Assembly (NCBI GenBank): GCA_026261815.1
Contig: JAMPIT010000258.1
Coordinates: forward strand, 16,071,001 to 16,135,000
DNA length: 64,000 nucleotides
Source: Monarcha castaneiventris obscurior
Lineage: Eukaryota; Chordata; Aves; Passeriformes; Monarchidae
Direction of reading: 5' to 3'
Under the pieces are notes generated by a model. It was not told the DNA's origin. It was given only the letters and a program-made list of their open reading frames with translations, and ran no database searches. The number at the start of each line of letters is the position of its first letter. Position 1 is the stretch's first letter. Positions 36,481 to 47,660 of the stretch are shown in pieces. Position numbers and translations under genes: made by a program.

Positions 36481-37459
36481 CAGTCAAGAGTTTAATCTGT
36501 TCACCAGTGTAACTCTCTTATGTGTGATGACAGAAAGATTTCTCTCCCTGCTTAAAAATGTGACCTAGTCCAAAACTCTGTTAGGACAATACGATGACCG
36601 AGATCTGTAGTTGCATTTTGGCAGGGCTATTCAGGCGTAAAGCATAGGTATAATTAGGGAAGCCCCTCTGTAGAAATGACTTCATCTGCTCCTGTAATTG
36701 GTGCCCATCTCTGCCTTCCCCAGAATGCTGGTCCAGTGTGCAAGTCTCACCCTTGTTTTTTCTGGGTGCCAGCAACACCTACTCACCCTATTAACTGCAA
36801 ATCACACTCTGCTCTTTCAGCTTTGCACACTATTCATTAACAGCTATAAATATTCAGAATCAGAAATATCTCAGTCCTGTATCAACCCTGCATGAGACAA
36901 AACACAACTGTGCTGCTCTGCTGTGTAGGCTCACAGTACACAGCTTAGCATTAAGTCCTCCATCACCTCTCCTTAAGCACTCGCAATTAACAAATAATTT
37001 GAGGTACATAGGAGTTGAACATGGACAGGTGAAAAGGTACCTCTTTTTTTTTTAGTTTCCAGTCATTTGCCTGATCATAACCACACTGTAATGCTGTCAC
37101 AAAAATGTGGCTTCTGCAATGAGGGGCTACCAGCCTACTGTGGTGGAAGGAAGGAGACATTTTAAAAGGTCAGTAATAGACCAGGTTTTACACTTTAACT
37201 TCAATTACCCGCACCCAGGCAAGGCAAAACATTTATCTGGGTCGGCACCACCTCTCTGAGCTTCCACTTGGATAGTGCCATCATCTGGGCAAGGCCTTAC
37301 CATGCGGTCACAAGAGCATGGCCAAGCACTGCTGGTGGCAGCCACACTGAGCACCCACTCAGCCAGCAGCCGCCGAGCTCTCCCCCACGAGTCCCCAGTG
37401 CAGCTCAGCGCAGGGCATCCCCCTGCAGACAGCACCAGTGTTAAACCTTGCCTGATAAT

Positions 37460-37880
37460 TTAAAGCCAAGTCCCCCGACTGATTCAGAAGCAATAGCCCC
37501 ACAGGGGTGAGCAGATTTACCAGCTGTCCGGCTTCTCTCGCGATTGATCTCTGAATGTTTGATGTTTGATTTGCTTTTGCTCCCTTTCAGCTGTGAGGCC
37601 ATTTGCATTTGTGCTGTCCTCTACCCGCAGTCCTCTCTTGACAATGGGCTGGGTCTTCTCTCCATGGTCCTTTTCTGTACTGCAGATCTGCAGTAATCCC
37701 TACCCCAACCTTGTTACCATTTGAGCTCGGAGCGGGGCAATTGTGGGGAACCAGACTGAAAATACCCTAAAAGGAAGAGTTTTGCAGTTTGATTACTTTT
37801 ACTAGATTTTTTTTCCGCATTAGAGCCGCCTAAGGTTTTCATTCAGTGTTAGTCATTATGTGAAAACCTTCACCCAGGAC
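37460..37880. promoter_or_regulatory. Candidate conserved noncoding element with POU octamer
   Basis: Contains a consensus octamer ATTTGCAT at 37601-37608, an E-box-like CAGCTG, repeated TTTGAT motifs and no repeat. A GC-richer patch precedes it at 37200-37440. Plausible enhancer; untested. Confidence 0.25.
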
Positions 37881-40399
37881 CTCTGCCACAGCTCTCAAGG
37901 TTTTGCTGTGGTGTGTTACTGCTGAGGATCTGGCTAGGGCCTGTAACTGCACAAGGCCTTATGAGTGTGATACCAGGTGCCTGGTGTAGGCAGGAAAGCA
38001 AGGAGCATGAAAACCAAGTAATTCCAGGATATCCAGAAACTGCAAGACACTGCTAGACCCCAGAGAGGAGAGTGTACCGCTACCGAATAGCCTTTTGGGT
38101 TGCAACTATGTGTTCATAAGCATTTTCTCCTAAAAACCTACATCTCTTTAGTGAAGTTCTTAAAATTGCTTTTCAGAAATGCTTACAATTATAGAGCTTA
38201 TGTCAATATCTACATTTCTTAAAAGAGAATTTGATCAAGGTATCTTTGTTAGCCGCTCATTGGAGATAAGGTGGGTACAGCTGGATTAGTAGGGAAAAAG
38301 GTTTCCCTATAGTATATAACTCAGTGGGATTACAAAAATCTTGTTCTGCACAGTAGGAACATGGATCTCCTCTGGGAAAAGGGGGTGGAAGGGAGAGGGG
38401 AGGCATGGAGGATCATTTGCAAGGTGATCTGCCTCCAGCAGACCAGGTCCAGGTATCCCACACCCCAAGCAGGGTGCTTTGTTCCACAGGACACTGATGA
38501 TGGTGGGTTAGTCCCTGCTGGGCTGGGAGGTAGATGATAACCTCACTGATAATCTCCTTCAGGTTTGGCTGGGTAGTTCTCTTTTGGATTTCTGCAAGAC
38601 GTCATTGTTAATACTGGTGTGCCTTTCTTAGACAAGTAGATTTTATTCCTAAAGCTGATATCAAAAGGTTTGGTACCCAAGGAGCCAACACCATTTTTCA
38701 GACCCACCAATTTAAGTACCTGGCTAATAGGATTCTCCATCACAGTGAGACATGACAGCAGAGTATGACAGGATTTGCTTTCTGTTCTGGGGGATGAAGA
38801 TGCTGAGTCTTTGGCCTACTCTGAGGTCTGGCTGTCCCTGACTGTTGCTCAAAATTAAGTTGTTCACTAAAGGTAAACCATATCTTAAATAGAGCCACCA
38901 AACAGAAAGATATCCTTGAGAGATCTTCTAGGTATACCAGATCCTGTCTGAACACAAGAAGTTAGAGAAGATGGTCTAATTTTCTTTTCTTTTCTTTATA
39001 TTTTCTTACCTAACATTTCTTTACTATTTTTCTTTTCCTTAAGTTTTTAGGACTTGATATCATTTTCTCTTCATCACACAATCAAGTTAGGCTGTTTCTG
39101 AGTGAGGAGGAGGGCTGCCATATAGCTGATGAGCAGGTGGGTTTCTGCTAGCTGCTAGCCAGGTGTTTTGTTAGCAGCAACACCATTACAATGGTGTCTG
39201 TCTTCTGATTCTTGTCCACTTGAGGCCTCAAGAGGAAAAGGACCAAATAACTGTAAGATCCAGAAGAAACGCTGCAATCTGTGTTTTAGCCTGAGAGTTT
39301 GCATAGATGAGAGTTTTCTTTTCAGAGTAGACTTCAATTGGCTGGCTGTAGACTACGAGACACCTTACTTTGTCTCAAATAAAGGCAGTGCTGCACAGTT
39401 TTCCATGGAGAAGAGTTGCTGTGTGTGGGTGTTCATGTCTCATAGCAGCAGCATGAGACACACAGATTGCTGAAGCATACCCACAGATCCAGAGGTAGTC
39501 TAAAATGCTATTTCTAAAACAACATAAACCATCATGCATTTGATGGCTTTCCACATCCAGATGGACATTACTTACATGGCCAATCATTAAAGGTAAACCA
39601 TATGGCCATCTTTCCTTCTTTTATTGTGAATTTCCCTCATATGTCAATGTCTAGAATACATTTGGAGTACTTGACTGGAATAGGGGCAGAAGTTTGTCCT
39701 TTCCACCCTACAAGCATTTTACCAGCCAGTGAGCTCTAGCTGGCTGCAGAAAGGCAGATTCTGTGTATTTCCTTACACTGGGTCTCTTTTTGTAATTCTA
39801 CTATGCTCTCTCCAGACAGTGCCATTAGAGCATGTAAAATTTAATTTCCATCTCATCAGTGTCAGAAGCTGATCAAAGATTGCTCACAAAAAAATTATTG
39901 TGCTACTGGCTGCATCCAGAACATGTGGGCATAGCATTAGTCACCATGGCCTCCACAGCTCCTCCAGCAATTATCATCAAGGAGAGGAGGCATGTCGGAT
40001 ACTTTAAAGGCAGACACACATTTCCCGGTACGTTTCCTAATAGCAAACACCTCTAGTATGGCAGGATAAGTTGGAAATTGAGCCTTATATAAATCTGTAA
40101 TGTAAAGAGTTGACCTCATTGTCACCTAAACCACAGTGCCTGGGGCATGTGTGTTATCAGCCACGTGTGTGTACTTTGTCTGGGGGCAGCCCTCCAGTGC
40201 GAGCAAACACAGCTCCTGCCTAGGGCAGCAAGGCTGATAGGGTGGCGAGAAACAGCAGAACTGGGATTTTTCCTCTTCTAATACCAGCTTCTTTTTTCTG
40301 CCATAACGTACTGAGGAATGACACATTCCTTATACTCCTCACACCAAGGGGTATTTTCTGTTGGCTAAACAACATAGAGTATGTCATTTTACTTAACCA
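37881..40399. other. Noncoding stretch, nothing recognised
   Basis: Unique DNA with short open frames and a pyrimidine-rich (TTTTC)n-like tract at about 38978-39000. The word TAAAGGTAAACCATAT occurs at 38868 and again at 39588, a level of identity expected by chance in this length. Confidence 0.45.
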
Positions 40400-40640
40400 T
40401 CTTTGTAATCTCAGATAATGAAGCCACCAGGCACATATTAAAATTAGCATTGCTACCCCAAGTAGACAGGGCTCTGGGTAGACTTCTCCTTTGGCTTTGT
40501 TTGGAAAAATGCTCATTAAAGTGCAGAAATGCAGTTTATGGGAAATCGCCAGAGCCTTTACAACATGCTCACATCGTGCAATTTTCTGGGGAAAGCATAA
40601 ATTGCCTTCCTCCTCAAGGCCCTGGGGGGGGGATCTTGAC
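40400..40640. promoter_or_regulatory. Candidate conserved noncoding element
   Basis: Several frames on both strands are open here at once, as happens in unique, stop-poor conserved noncoding DNA as well as by chance. Contains AAATTAGCATTG, ATGCTCATTAAAG and a 9-G run at its right edge (about 40625-40633). No coding frame stands out. Low confidence. Confidence 0.18.
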
Positions 40641-41475
40641 AGCTGTTTTTTGGCTGTTCTCTCATCTTGGCTACTACAAGGAATGAAATGTGGTGAGGTG
40701 CTGTCAATAGCCACCTCAATGAGGCACAGGAAGGACCACTGGGGCCCTGGAAATATGGTGAGCCACCAGCTGGCAGGGAGGAGAAAGAGGTCAGAGGGTC
40801 CTGCTACACACTGTGTTCAGTGTTAGCAAACTTGTTAGTGGCAGAGGTTTGTTCTTTCCCTTGGGCAACCGACCTTAGTATAAGCATGGCCCAAAGCAAA
40901 GTCCGAGTCACTTTTTGGAGCCCTCAAGAATTTGTAGGGCACGAGGGCCTCACCTCAAAGTAGCCACTGATCACTGAAAATAATATGCAGAGGAATTTTC
41001 ATATCTCATCAGTTCCATAAGGACTGCAGAGATAAGAACAAGAAAAATTGCTGATTGACACACAGCTTATTTGAAAACCATTTGAGGATAGTGCACAGAC
41101 ATGCAGCTTTTCATACTTCCTTGTCTGTCTTCATGTAGACATGCATCAAAAATGAAACCTCCTCCTGCCACATCTTGGGTACTGTCTTTTCTCAGGAAAT
41201 CCACCTTGATTGGGTTTCTTTTTCTATGGGCTCACACAAACCCCATAGACTATCATTTTATTACTGTTTGTTATAAATAACCATATGTATATTAGATAAA
41301 TGTATAGTTGTTTTTTGCCTCCCCTGAGTGCAAAGAGGAGTGAATATATCACTTCCACTCTGACTCTGACTCTGTTTATGTGATGATGAAGTTGAGAGTT
41401 TCCATCCTTCTGTTTTATACCCTCTGAGATAGGGACATGCTTTGAATTATGTTCTTTCTTTCTTTACTCCTTCAG
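40641..41475. other. Noncoding stretch, nothing recognised
   Basis: Unique DNA with a short (CTCTGA)3 run near 41355. It ends in a long polypyrimidine tract and CAG acceptor. Confidence 0.45.
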
Positions 41476-41694
41476 ATGATCTTTCAATAGCTGCTGTGGT
41501 TGCCTGTCTGTCCACACAACAGAAAAATACAATACAGAAACCTTCTACTTTGACATTTCCATCAGGAATAAACTTCCCTGTATGCCTGCCCTTTGCTAAC
41601 TTCCCACTTGTGTTTGAGTTGCTTCAAAGAGTAAATAGGGAGCTGTTCCCAGAAGCACAAGCACTCTTTGTGAAAACCACTCTACAAGCTAAAG
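41476..41694 (+). other. Candidate internal exon (219 nt), main exon of the 110-residue spliced frame
   Basis: A strong acceptor (TTCTTTCTTTACTCCTTCAG) precedes 41476 and a fair donor (AAAG|GTAGTT) follows 41694. The length is divisible by three and it is open in phase 1 to 1. The translation begins DDLSIAAVVACLSTQQKN and later has FPVCLPFANFPLVFELLQRV and NRELFPEAQALFVKTTLQAK. The mix of hydrophobic and charged residues is protein-like; no domain recognised. G from the 33241 donor plus AT gives Asp, keeping the upstream frame. The donor is the weakest element. Confidence 0.3.
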
Positions 41695-42073
41695 GTAGTT
41701 TTTGAATCATGCCAGATTGTAGTCTTTTTTTTATATAACAATGAACTTTTTAAAATTATTGCCATAGTAAGTTAAAAATTAGTTACTTGTCTGGGAAGTA
41801 CTTAGGCAAGATATGTCCTTAGGAAACATATCTTCTAATTTCATTTTTGAAGCAAGATTCTGTGCTATAAATTGAATCATCTTTCTCTCTGTTGCTTTTT
41901 TAATAGTGATTTTCAGATTCCCTAGGTCTTGCATGTCATTGTAACAGATTATATTGACCACAAATGATACATTCAGATATAGTCCTTTAGCAATTTAAAT
42001 ATATTTTTTTCTAGAGAATTACGATAGAAAAAGGAGTGTTAGGGGAAAAAAAAATCCTTCTATGTTTTTTCAG

Positions 42074-42096
42074 GAAACTGTGCTATAGAAAGGTGA
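42074..42096 (+). other. Candidate terminal coding segment (stop TGA 42094-42096)
   Basis: An acceptor CTTCTATGTTTTTTCAG ends at 42073. Joined in phase 1 to the 41694 donor it encodes GNCAIER and then TGA, closing a 110-residue frame that began at 31171. A donor-like AAAG|GTGAGA at 42092 would instead make a 19-nt microexon. Either reading is speculative. Confidence 0.18.
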
Positions 42097-42329
42097 GAGC
42101 AAGAGTAGAGGATGTGACATGCTGGGCATCCTGTGCCTTAAGACCAGATGAGACTCCTCCAAAGGAGAGGTTTGCTTATTCCCATGCAGTAGAGCATCTA
42201 AAGCCAGGAGGACAAAGTGAATCAGGTCATAAATGTGCAGTTTGGAGGTTATCTTGTTTGAAGCACTAATTGCACTGCCCAAAACTTGCTAAGAAGCTGC
42301 TGTTTGCAAGGCAAATATTTTGTATCAAG

Positions 42330-43330
42330 ACATTACTGGATTTGTTACGAGCTGTGGACACATAATAAAAAATGACTACAGTAATATCTTGATGATAGTC
42401 CCTACACTGATCAACTGCAAATGATCTGATTAACAGTCAGCTGCTGATTCCCAGTTTAATTAATCCTGATGGGCTATTGATGCGCCGCAACTGTTTGTCC
42501 TAATAATGAGGTTTGAAATTAGACTGCGACAAGCCACTTAGACAGCTGCCAAGGAAAATAATCATTTAGGAAGGCGAGCAATGGAGACGGCAGAGGAGGA
42601 ATGGCTGCTATTTGACAGAAAATTCACATGGCTGTGTCACATGTGTTTTATTTTTACATTTGGAGCACATTAACTGTACCAGCAGTAAGTGGTGACTGCG
42701 AGACACATAACTAGCTTTACAATTAAGAGTGCTACTTCTCATCAGTATGCAAAAGCTAAACATGAAACATGAAGTGTGTTAATAGCAGAATATATGTAGC
42801 TACAGACCATTGAACAATTTAGGTCAGTCCTTTGCAATGTTTAATTAGACTAATATAGCTGTTTGCAATTAATAACAGATGTGACAAGCTAATGTGTCCA
42901 TGTACTGACAAATTAACCTTTGCCCGTCAGCTGCTTGGATCTGTGAGAAAAGTGCCATGTTTTGCCTCTGTTCAACTGAACCTAAATAAAATTGCAGGAT
43001 AATTATAAACATAAATGTTAATAGAATGTGCTTTCCATGGGACGCAGAGACCAAAGGCAAGTATTTCTCAGCCAGGTCGTCGTACTGTACTTTGCCACGT
43101 GTCAAAACTTGCAAATTATATTTTTCCATTTGTCTCAGTGCAATTAGTGTGTGGTTTGACAGATGCTAGTTCGATAGTCCCCACCGCCAGTGGACCCAGG
43201 ACATACCAGAAACCCTAAATTAATAGCCAGGGTAAGAATGCTTCCATAGCCATTCAATCTTTGGCTTTATTTGCTGTCTGCAAGCAAATGTGCCCTCAAT
43301 TTGTGACAAGCCTTGCCACTGAAGTGACGT
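42330..43330. promoter_or_regulatory. Best candidate conserved noncoding regulatory block
   Basis: About 1 kb without recognisable repeats or coding frames and with the densest clustering of developmental transcription-factor cores in the window: CAGCTG at 42438, TTAATTAA at 42456, overlapping TAATCC (OTX/PITX-type) at 42461, several TAAT/ATTA cores around 42840-42880 and TGACAG (MEIS/TGIF-type) at 43157. GC content is higher than the AT-rich flanks. Known vertebrate enhancers in gene deserts have this texture. Target gene unknown. Confidence 0.4.
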
Positions 43331-43440
43331 GGCAGACATGTCTGTCAGGACTTGGGCTGAGGCCATCAGCATATTCCAGATAAGTAATGGGAACATCTCT
43401 CACCCCCTGGGCTGGTGGTCTGTTTGCATTTCCAATATCA

Positions 43441-43575
43441 CCTCTCTTTCATTCTCTTTCTTTCTCTCCTGCTCCCTCCCCCATATATATATATATATAT
43501 TTTTTTTTTTTTTAATATATGTGTATAAAAATATATATATTTTAAAATTTTATATAAAAACCTTATATATATGTA
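43441..43575. repeat. Pyrimidine tract, (AT)n, poly-T and AT-rich low complexity
   Basis: A CT-rich stretch (43441-43482) runs into (AT)9 (43483-43500), then 13 T (43501-43513), then AT-rich low-complexity DNA to about 43575. Likely polymorphic and easily melted. Confidence 0.9.
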
Positions 43576-43670
43576 CATATTGTAGGCATCTTTCCCTGCT
43601 CTCCATTAAGCTCTGTTAATAAAATGCTGTAATTGGTGGGACTCAATGAGATTGTGGTTTTTAATAAAAA

Positions 43671-43773
43671 CATGTATATGTATGCATGTGTGTATACATA
43701 TACACATTCATATGCATATGCATATACATGCACATGTAAATGTGTGGGTACATATGTATACACATATATGCAC
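43671..43773. repeat. Degenerate alternating purine-pyrimidine (TGTA/CATA) microsatellite
   Basis: About 100 bases of almost strictly alternating purine and pyrimidine (GTATATGTATGCATGTGTGT and similar), a decayed CA/TG-TA repeat. Such tracts can adopt Z-DNA under supercoiling. No gene is implied, although alternating sequence leaves short open frames on both strands. Confidence 0.8.
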
Positions 43774-43809
43774 CTGTCTATTATTTCTAGTAAAGGTAAA
43801 AATAAAATT

Positions 43810-43869
43810 ATATTATAAGATTTTAAATTTTGAATTTAAATTTTAAATAATATTATAAGATTTTAAATT
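43810..43869 (+). repeat. Short direct duplication, period 40
   Basis: A 20-base word (ATATTATAAGATTTTAAATT) occurs at 43810-43829 and again at 43850-43869, separated by AT-rich DNA related to TTTAAATTTT. Probably slippage in an AT-rich region. Confidence 0.85.
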
Positions 43870-44574
43870 CCATTAAGTGGTTATTTTTCTCTAAATTTGA
43901 TGGAAACTGCAACCTTTTTATCTTTAAGGTTTCAAAAGTGAGATACCTGTTTGGGTTTGCTTACCACTTCTGCAAAACCAGCCTTTTTGGGTGCATTGAT
44001 GTTGGCATATTGGCTTCCTTTAAGTTCTCTCTGTTAATGGCTCTCGAAGACTGGATACTGACCTAGGCAGGCCCAGCACTGCCACTCTTGAAAGTCTTGC
44101 TCTGCATTTTTTGCATGCATGTTGATTAGAATTAATAGCTGGCATCCCTGGAGGCTGCCTTTGTGCTGAGAGGGTATGAAACCTGTTATGTGATTCAACA
44201 TGGCATGTCCTTGGGAGCAACCAAGCCTGGGACTCCCCCTGGGACCCAAGAGATGAGGCTCTCCAGTGCTGGGCACTTTGAGGGAACTTTCAGCACATAC
44301 TCTTGATAGGTACTTTCCACTAATGCCTGAAGTTTTGGTCCCATGATCAAGGCCATCTTTGGATCATATTTATAGCATCACATCTGAGACTGAGTAGTAT
44401 CAAGTCATCAGCAGCCTAGAACTAGCAACAGGATTTGAAGAAAAACCCATAAAAATAGGGCTACATTAAAACACAAAGGAGCTATCAATTACACGTGCTA
44501 CTGCTCCTTTGGACACCTGCTTTGTGCTGCTCGAATATACACATAAGGACTAGGTGTATATCGACATCCCTCAC

Positions 44575-44724
44575 CCAAATAAGTGTCAAGAGGTAAAGCA
44601 TTATTATCTCTCAGCCATAAAACCAGTCTCCACTCATTTTCCCTCCTAAAGGTCAGACATTCGCAGCCTGCATGTACTGCCCCTAAAATGAATGCCACAG
44701 TGTCATCAGCATTCAGCACCATGG
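44575..44724 (-). other. Candidate minus-strand exon (150 nt) with Kozak ATG
   Basis: On the minus strand the acceptor GCTCCCTTTATTCTGCAG is followed directly by CCATGG, with the ATG at 44722-44720, and the segment ends at the donor TATTTGG|GTGAGG. The frame gives 49 codons plus one base, beginning VLNADDTVAFILGAVHAGCE after Met, with further Trp-, Arg- and Asp-containing sequence; it remains open past the donor to 44498. It lies 7.3 kb downstream of the CpG-island donor on the same strand, so it could be exon 2 of that transcript. No family recognised. Confidence 0.3.
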
Positions 44725-47568
44725 CTGCAGAATAAAGGGAGCCCAGCCAGCCACATGAGAAAGAGGAGATAAAAAGAAAGCAGAAAGCAAAAATAAAATG
44801 CCTTAAGTCTGTGCAGCAGACTTTTGCCCTCCCTCGCTAATCAATTGTCCTCCTGGTGTTCGTTCTCTGCACCAAGTGACTGGCATGTGGGATGGGCTGT
44901 GCAGAGACCAGCAACCACCCAAATACACGGCACAGCCCTGGCCCATGCAGGCGAGAGCAGCAGTGAGGAACCCTGCAGCTCTTCCATGCAAAGAGCAAAC
45001 AAGTGCTGCTTCCACAGCACACAGGACTCATCCTCCTAAGCTCTGAGAAACCTTGAGACCTTTGTTCCCTTTCACTCAATAAAACTTTTATTTTACAGTG
45101 GAATGTTCCTCTGTAAAAGCTGTCCTCAGCAAGGGGAGTGGAGATGCAGAGCAGGAGCCATGGGGATGGCACCTCCCTGCTGCGTTAGGCTCTGTTGATT
45201 AACCTGTAATACTGATGGGATTTATTCACAGTGGACCTTGGGCAGCGTTGTCACCCACCATGCTCATAAGTGTTACAGCAACAAGTCACAGGACATTCCT
45301 ACATCTTAAGGCCAAATATTCTATCCTGTAAACTATGTCTTGAATCAACTTTTTAAGTGAAATTACCACCTCACTTAAAACTCTGAATAGGCATTTTTCA
45401 ATTCTACCTTGGAATGATTTTTTTTGTTTTGATTTTTTTCCTTCTGATCTGTTAGGAATATTCATCCTACAAATTGAAAATAAATTTAGAAAGGTATGTA
45501 ATCTGAATCAGCCAACAGCTTGGAGTGCAGACTATTTCGAAGTATCAAGAGTCTGGGAGGAAGTGAGCAATGCCGATCTTTACCCCTAGGCTCTGATGTG
45601 AGGGCAGTAGAAGTCAGGGTAGAAGGAAGAGACTGAGAACTCCAGTGCTACAGCTGGACATTTGCATAGAAAGGAACAAGCCCTACGACAGAAAATGCTG
45701 CCCAAAACTGTTTAGGTACAGCCTATATGCATATTTTATGTTTATGGAAGTTTAAGCTTATGGAAGAGGCCTCTGCCTAAGCACCAGCCAGAGTTTCAGG
45801 CACTTGTTTCCCTTTCTGGCCTGAGTTTTGCTCTGTGTGTTTGGTGACAGGACAATACAGGGCACACTGGCATGTTTCTCTTTCCAGAGCAGCAGAGGGG
45901 AAGAGTTGCTCCATGCTCAGATACTGGAAGTGCCCAGAGCACGACCTGCAGGGCACATGTGCCAGCTACACTATGGACTTGTCTTTTCAGGTTTGCTTTT
46001 AATAATTGTACAACAGCTCGTGTTTGAAGGAGGGAATAGATTTTGAGATTACTCCTGCCCCCTTTTTGCCCTATGTATCCTTGGGAGCATGGCAGAAAGG
46101 TAGCTGCTGGCGCTCAGGGGAAAAAAGAAGTGTAATGGATTGGAAAAGTGTATACTTTACTTTGAAAAGTTCATCCACATGTTTCTGGGTAGTTAAAAAA
46201 AAAAAAAAAGAAATCTATAAATGCTACATAACTTTTTAATGAGTATGGCCTTTAGCTAGGCTGAACTTCCAAAAATGGGTCTGAACTACTACAATCCTGA
46301 TAGCTTCCCATGTAAGGAAGCCTATGTTTGTGTGCTTCCAGGAAACCACTGTGACAACTGTATATGAACCTAATCGCAGGAGATATAGAACCAATAATTT
46401 CTAAATGGTGTGTGAGACTTCAGAGTGGATTCATCCCTCTCACCCCAGTTCTGAAAGGCTCCTCACCAAGGGATGATTTACTGCCTTGTGTGGGGTTGCT
46501 GAGCTGAGGGATGTACCTGTGCCTGTTTCTGCAGGAAGCCAATACAGAGGTTTGGAAAGAAGGGCAGTTTGAAGCTGAAGACAGTTCCTGTCCTTTGGGT
46601 CAGCATGTTCCTGCCACAGCAAATCTCCCCACAGAGGTGCCAAAGGTGGATGTTGTGTGCAGGATTCCAGCACAATGCCCAGTCCACATGCTGAGCACTG
46701 GATACTCTCTGCTGAATATTTAGGTAGCAAAGAGGAAATGAATGAAAATCTGATATTCAGCATATATGCAGGCATAACAAAGAGGGTGGAATTAACTCTT
46801 TGACTGTCATTCTTGCTATTTTACTTTAAAATGTGAGGCTTTTTATTATTTCTTCATGTGCACGTCAACTTTTGTGTCTCTCATTGCAAGACTCACTTCG
46901 TTTCTCTGTAGAGCTACAATCAAAGGATACATGTATGAGGGGCCTAATAATTTTCAGAGATTTTTATTTCAAGCCATTAAAGCTGAAATACATTACTCCC
47001 TTTCCAAAGCTTTCAGAAAATAAGCAGATGAAAGCTCTGGGCTTTCTGTTGTTCTTGTTCTTCCACTTGTACAAATAACACATAATAACACCTGCATTCA
47101 AAAACTGGGTTTTTTGCCCTTCATATCCCAAAACAGTATAAATTGATGTGGTTCAGATCAGCTATTAAAAATTCCTCTCTACCTTTGCCTCAATTTATAG
47201 CAAAGCAATATGGCTCTGGTAGACTGGTATTACGAATACATGGTATTACTGCATAACCTATCATATGAAATTAGATTCTCTTTCAAAAACAAAAGTTTTA
47301 GCAGGATGAAATTATGATTCTGTGAGCAGGTCTCCTGCTCTGGCATCAACATTGATGCAAAATTGATGAAACTTCCAAGTGAAATTGCATTGTTTGATCT
47401 TCACAGTCCTGGAATAACATAGCCTAAAGCTACAGTTTCTGTAAACTTACTTTGCACAAACGACTTAGCCAGTACTGATGTATTGACATAGTGTGCCCAT
47501 GAATGACATTAGGGCTACTTAGAAAAGAGACAAAATAACAGCAAAAGAATGCAGCAATTGGTTCTGAA
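44725..47568. other. Noncoding stretch, nothing firmly recognised
   Basis: Unique DNA. A 38-nt segment at 45456-45493 is bounded by a very strong acceptor (CCTTCTGATCTGTTAG) and a donor AAAG|GTATGT with one open frame, but it is short. A 15-A run at 46195-46209 has no element recognisable in front of it. Confidence 0.4.
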
Positions 47569-47660
47569 ATTACCTTTTTCCAGTGAACCTCTCTGAAAAA
47601 TTACCTTTTTCTGCTGAGTCTCACTCAAAAATTACCTTTTCCAACTGAAGCTCTCTCAAA
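47569..47660 (+). repeat. Three-unit tandem repeat, 31-bp period
   Basis: Units start at 47569, 47600 and 47631, each beginning ATTACCTTTT followed by a diverged C/T-rich segment ending in CTCTCTGAAAA or CACTCAAAA-type sequence. The period is exactly 31 for both steps. The units differ at about a third of positions outside the shared core, so the duplication is old. No function inferred. Confidence 0.85.

Noticed and set aside
38868..39603. 16-base word TAAAGGTAAACCATAT present twice, as a possible LTR pair
   Set aside because: Identity does not extend beyond about 19 bases, and one such pair is expected by chance in this length; no LTR ends or primer-binding site were seen.
40220..40714. 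164-codon minus-strand open frame
   Set aside because: Two plus-strand frames are open over the same DNA, the composition is random-like and there are no motifs.
46195..46209. 15-A run as the tail of a processed pseudogene
   Set aside because: No coding-like or transcript-like sequence, and no target-site duplication, could be recognised upstream.
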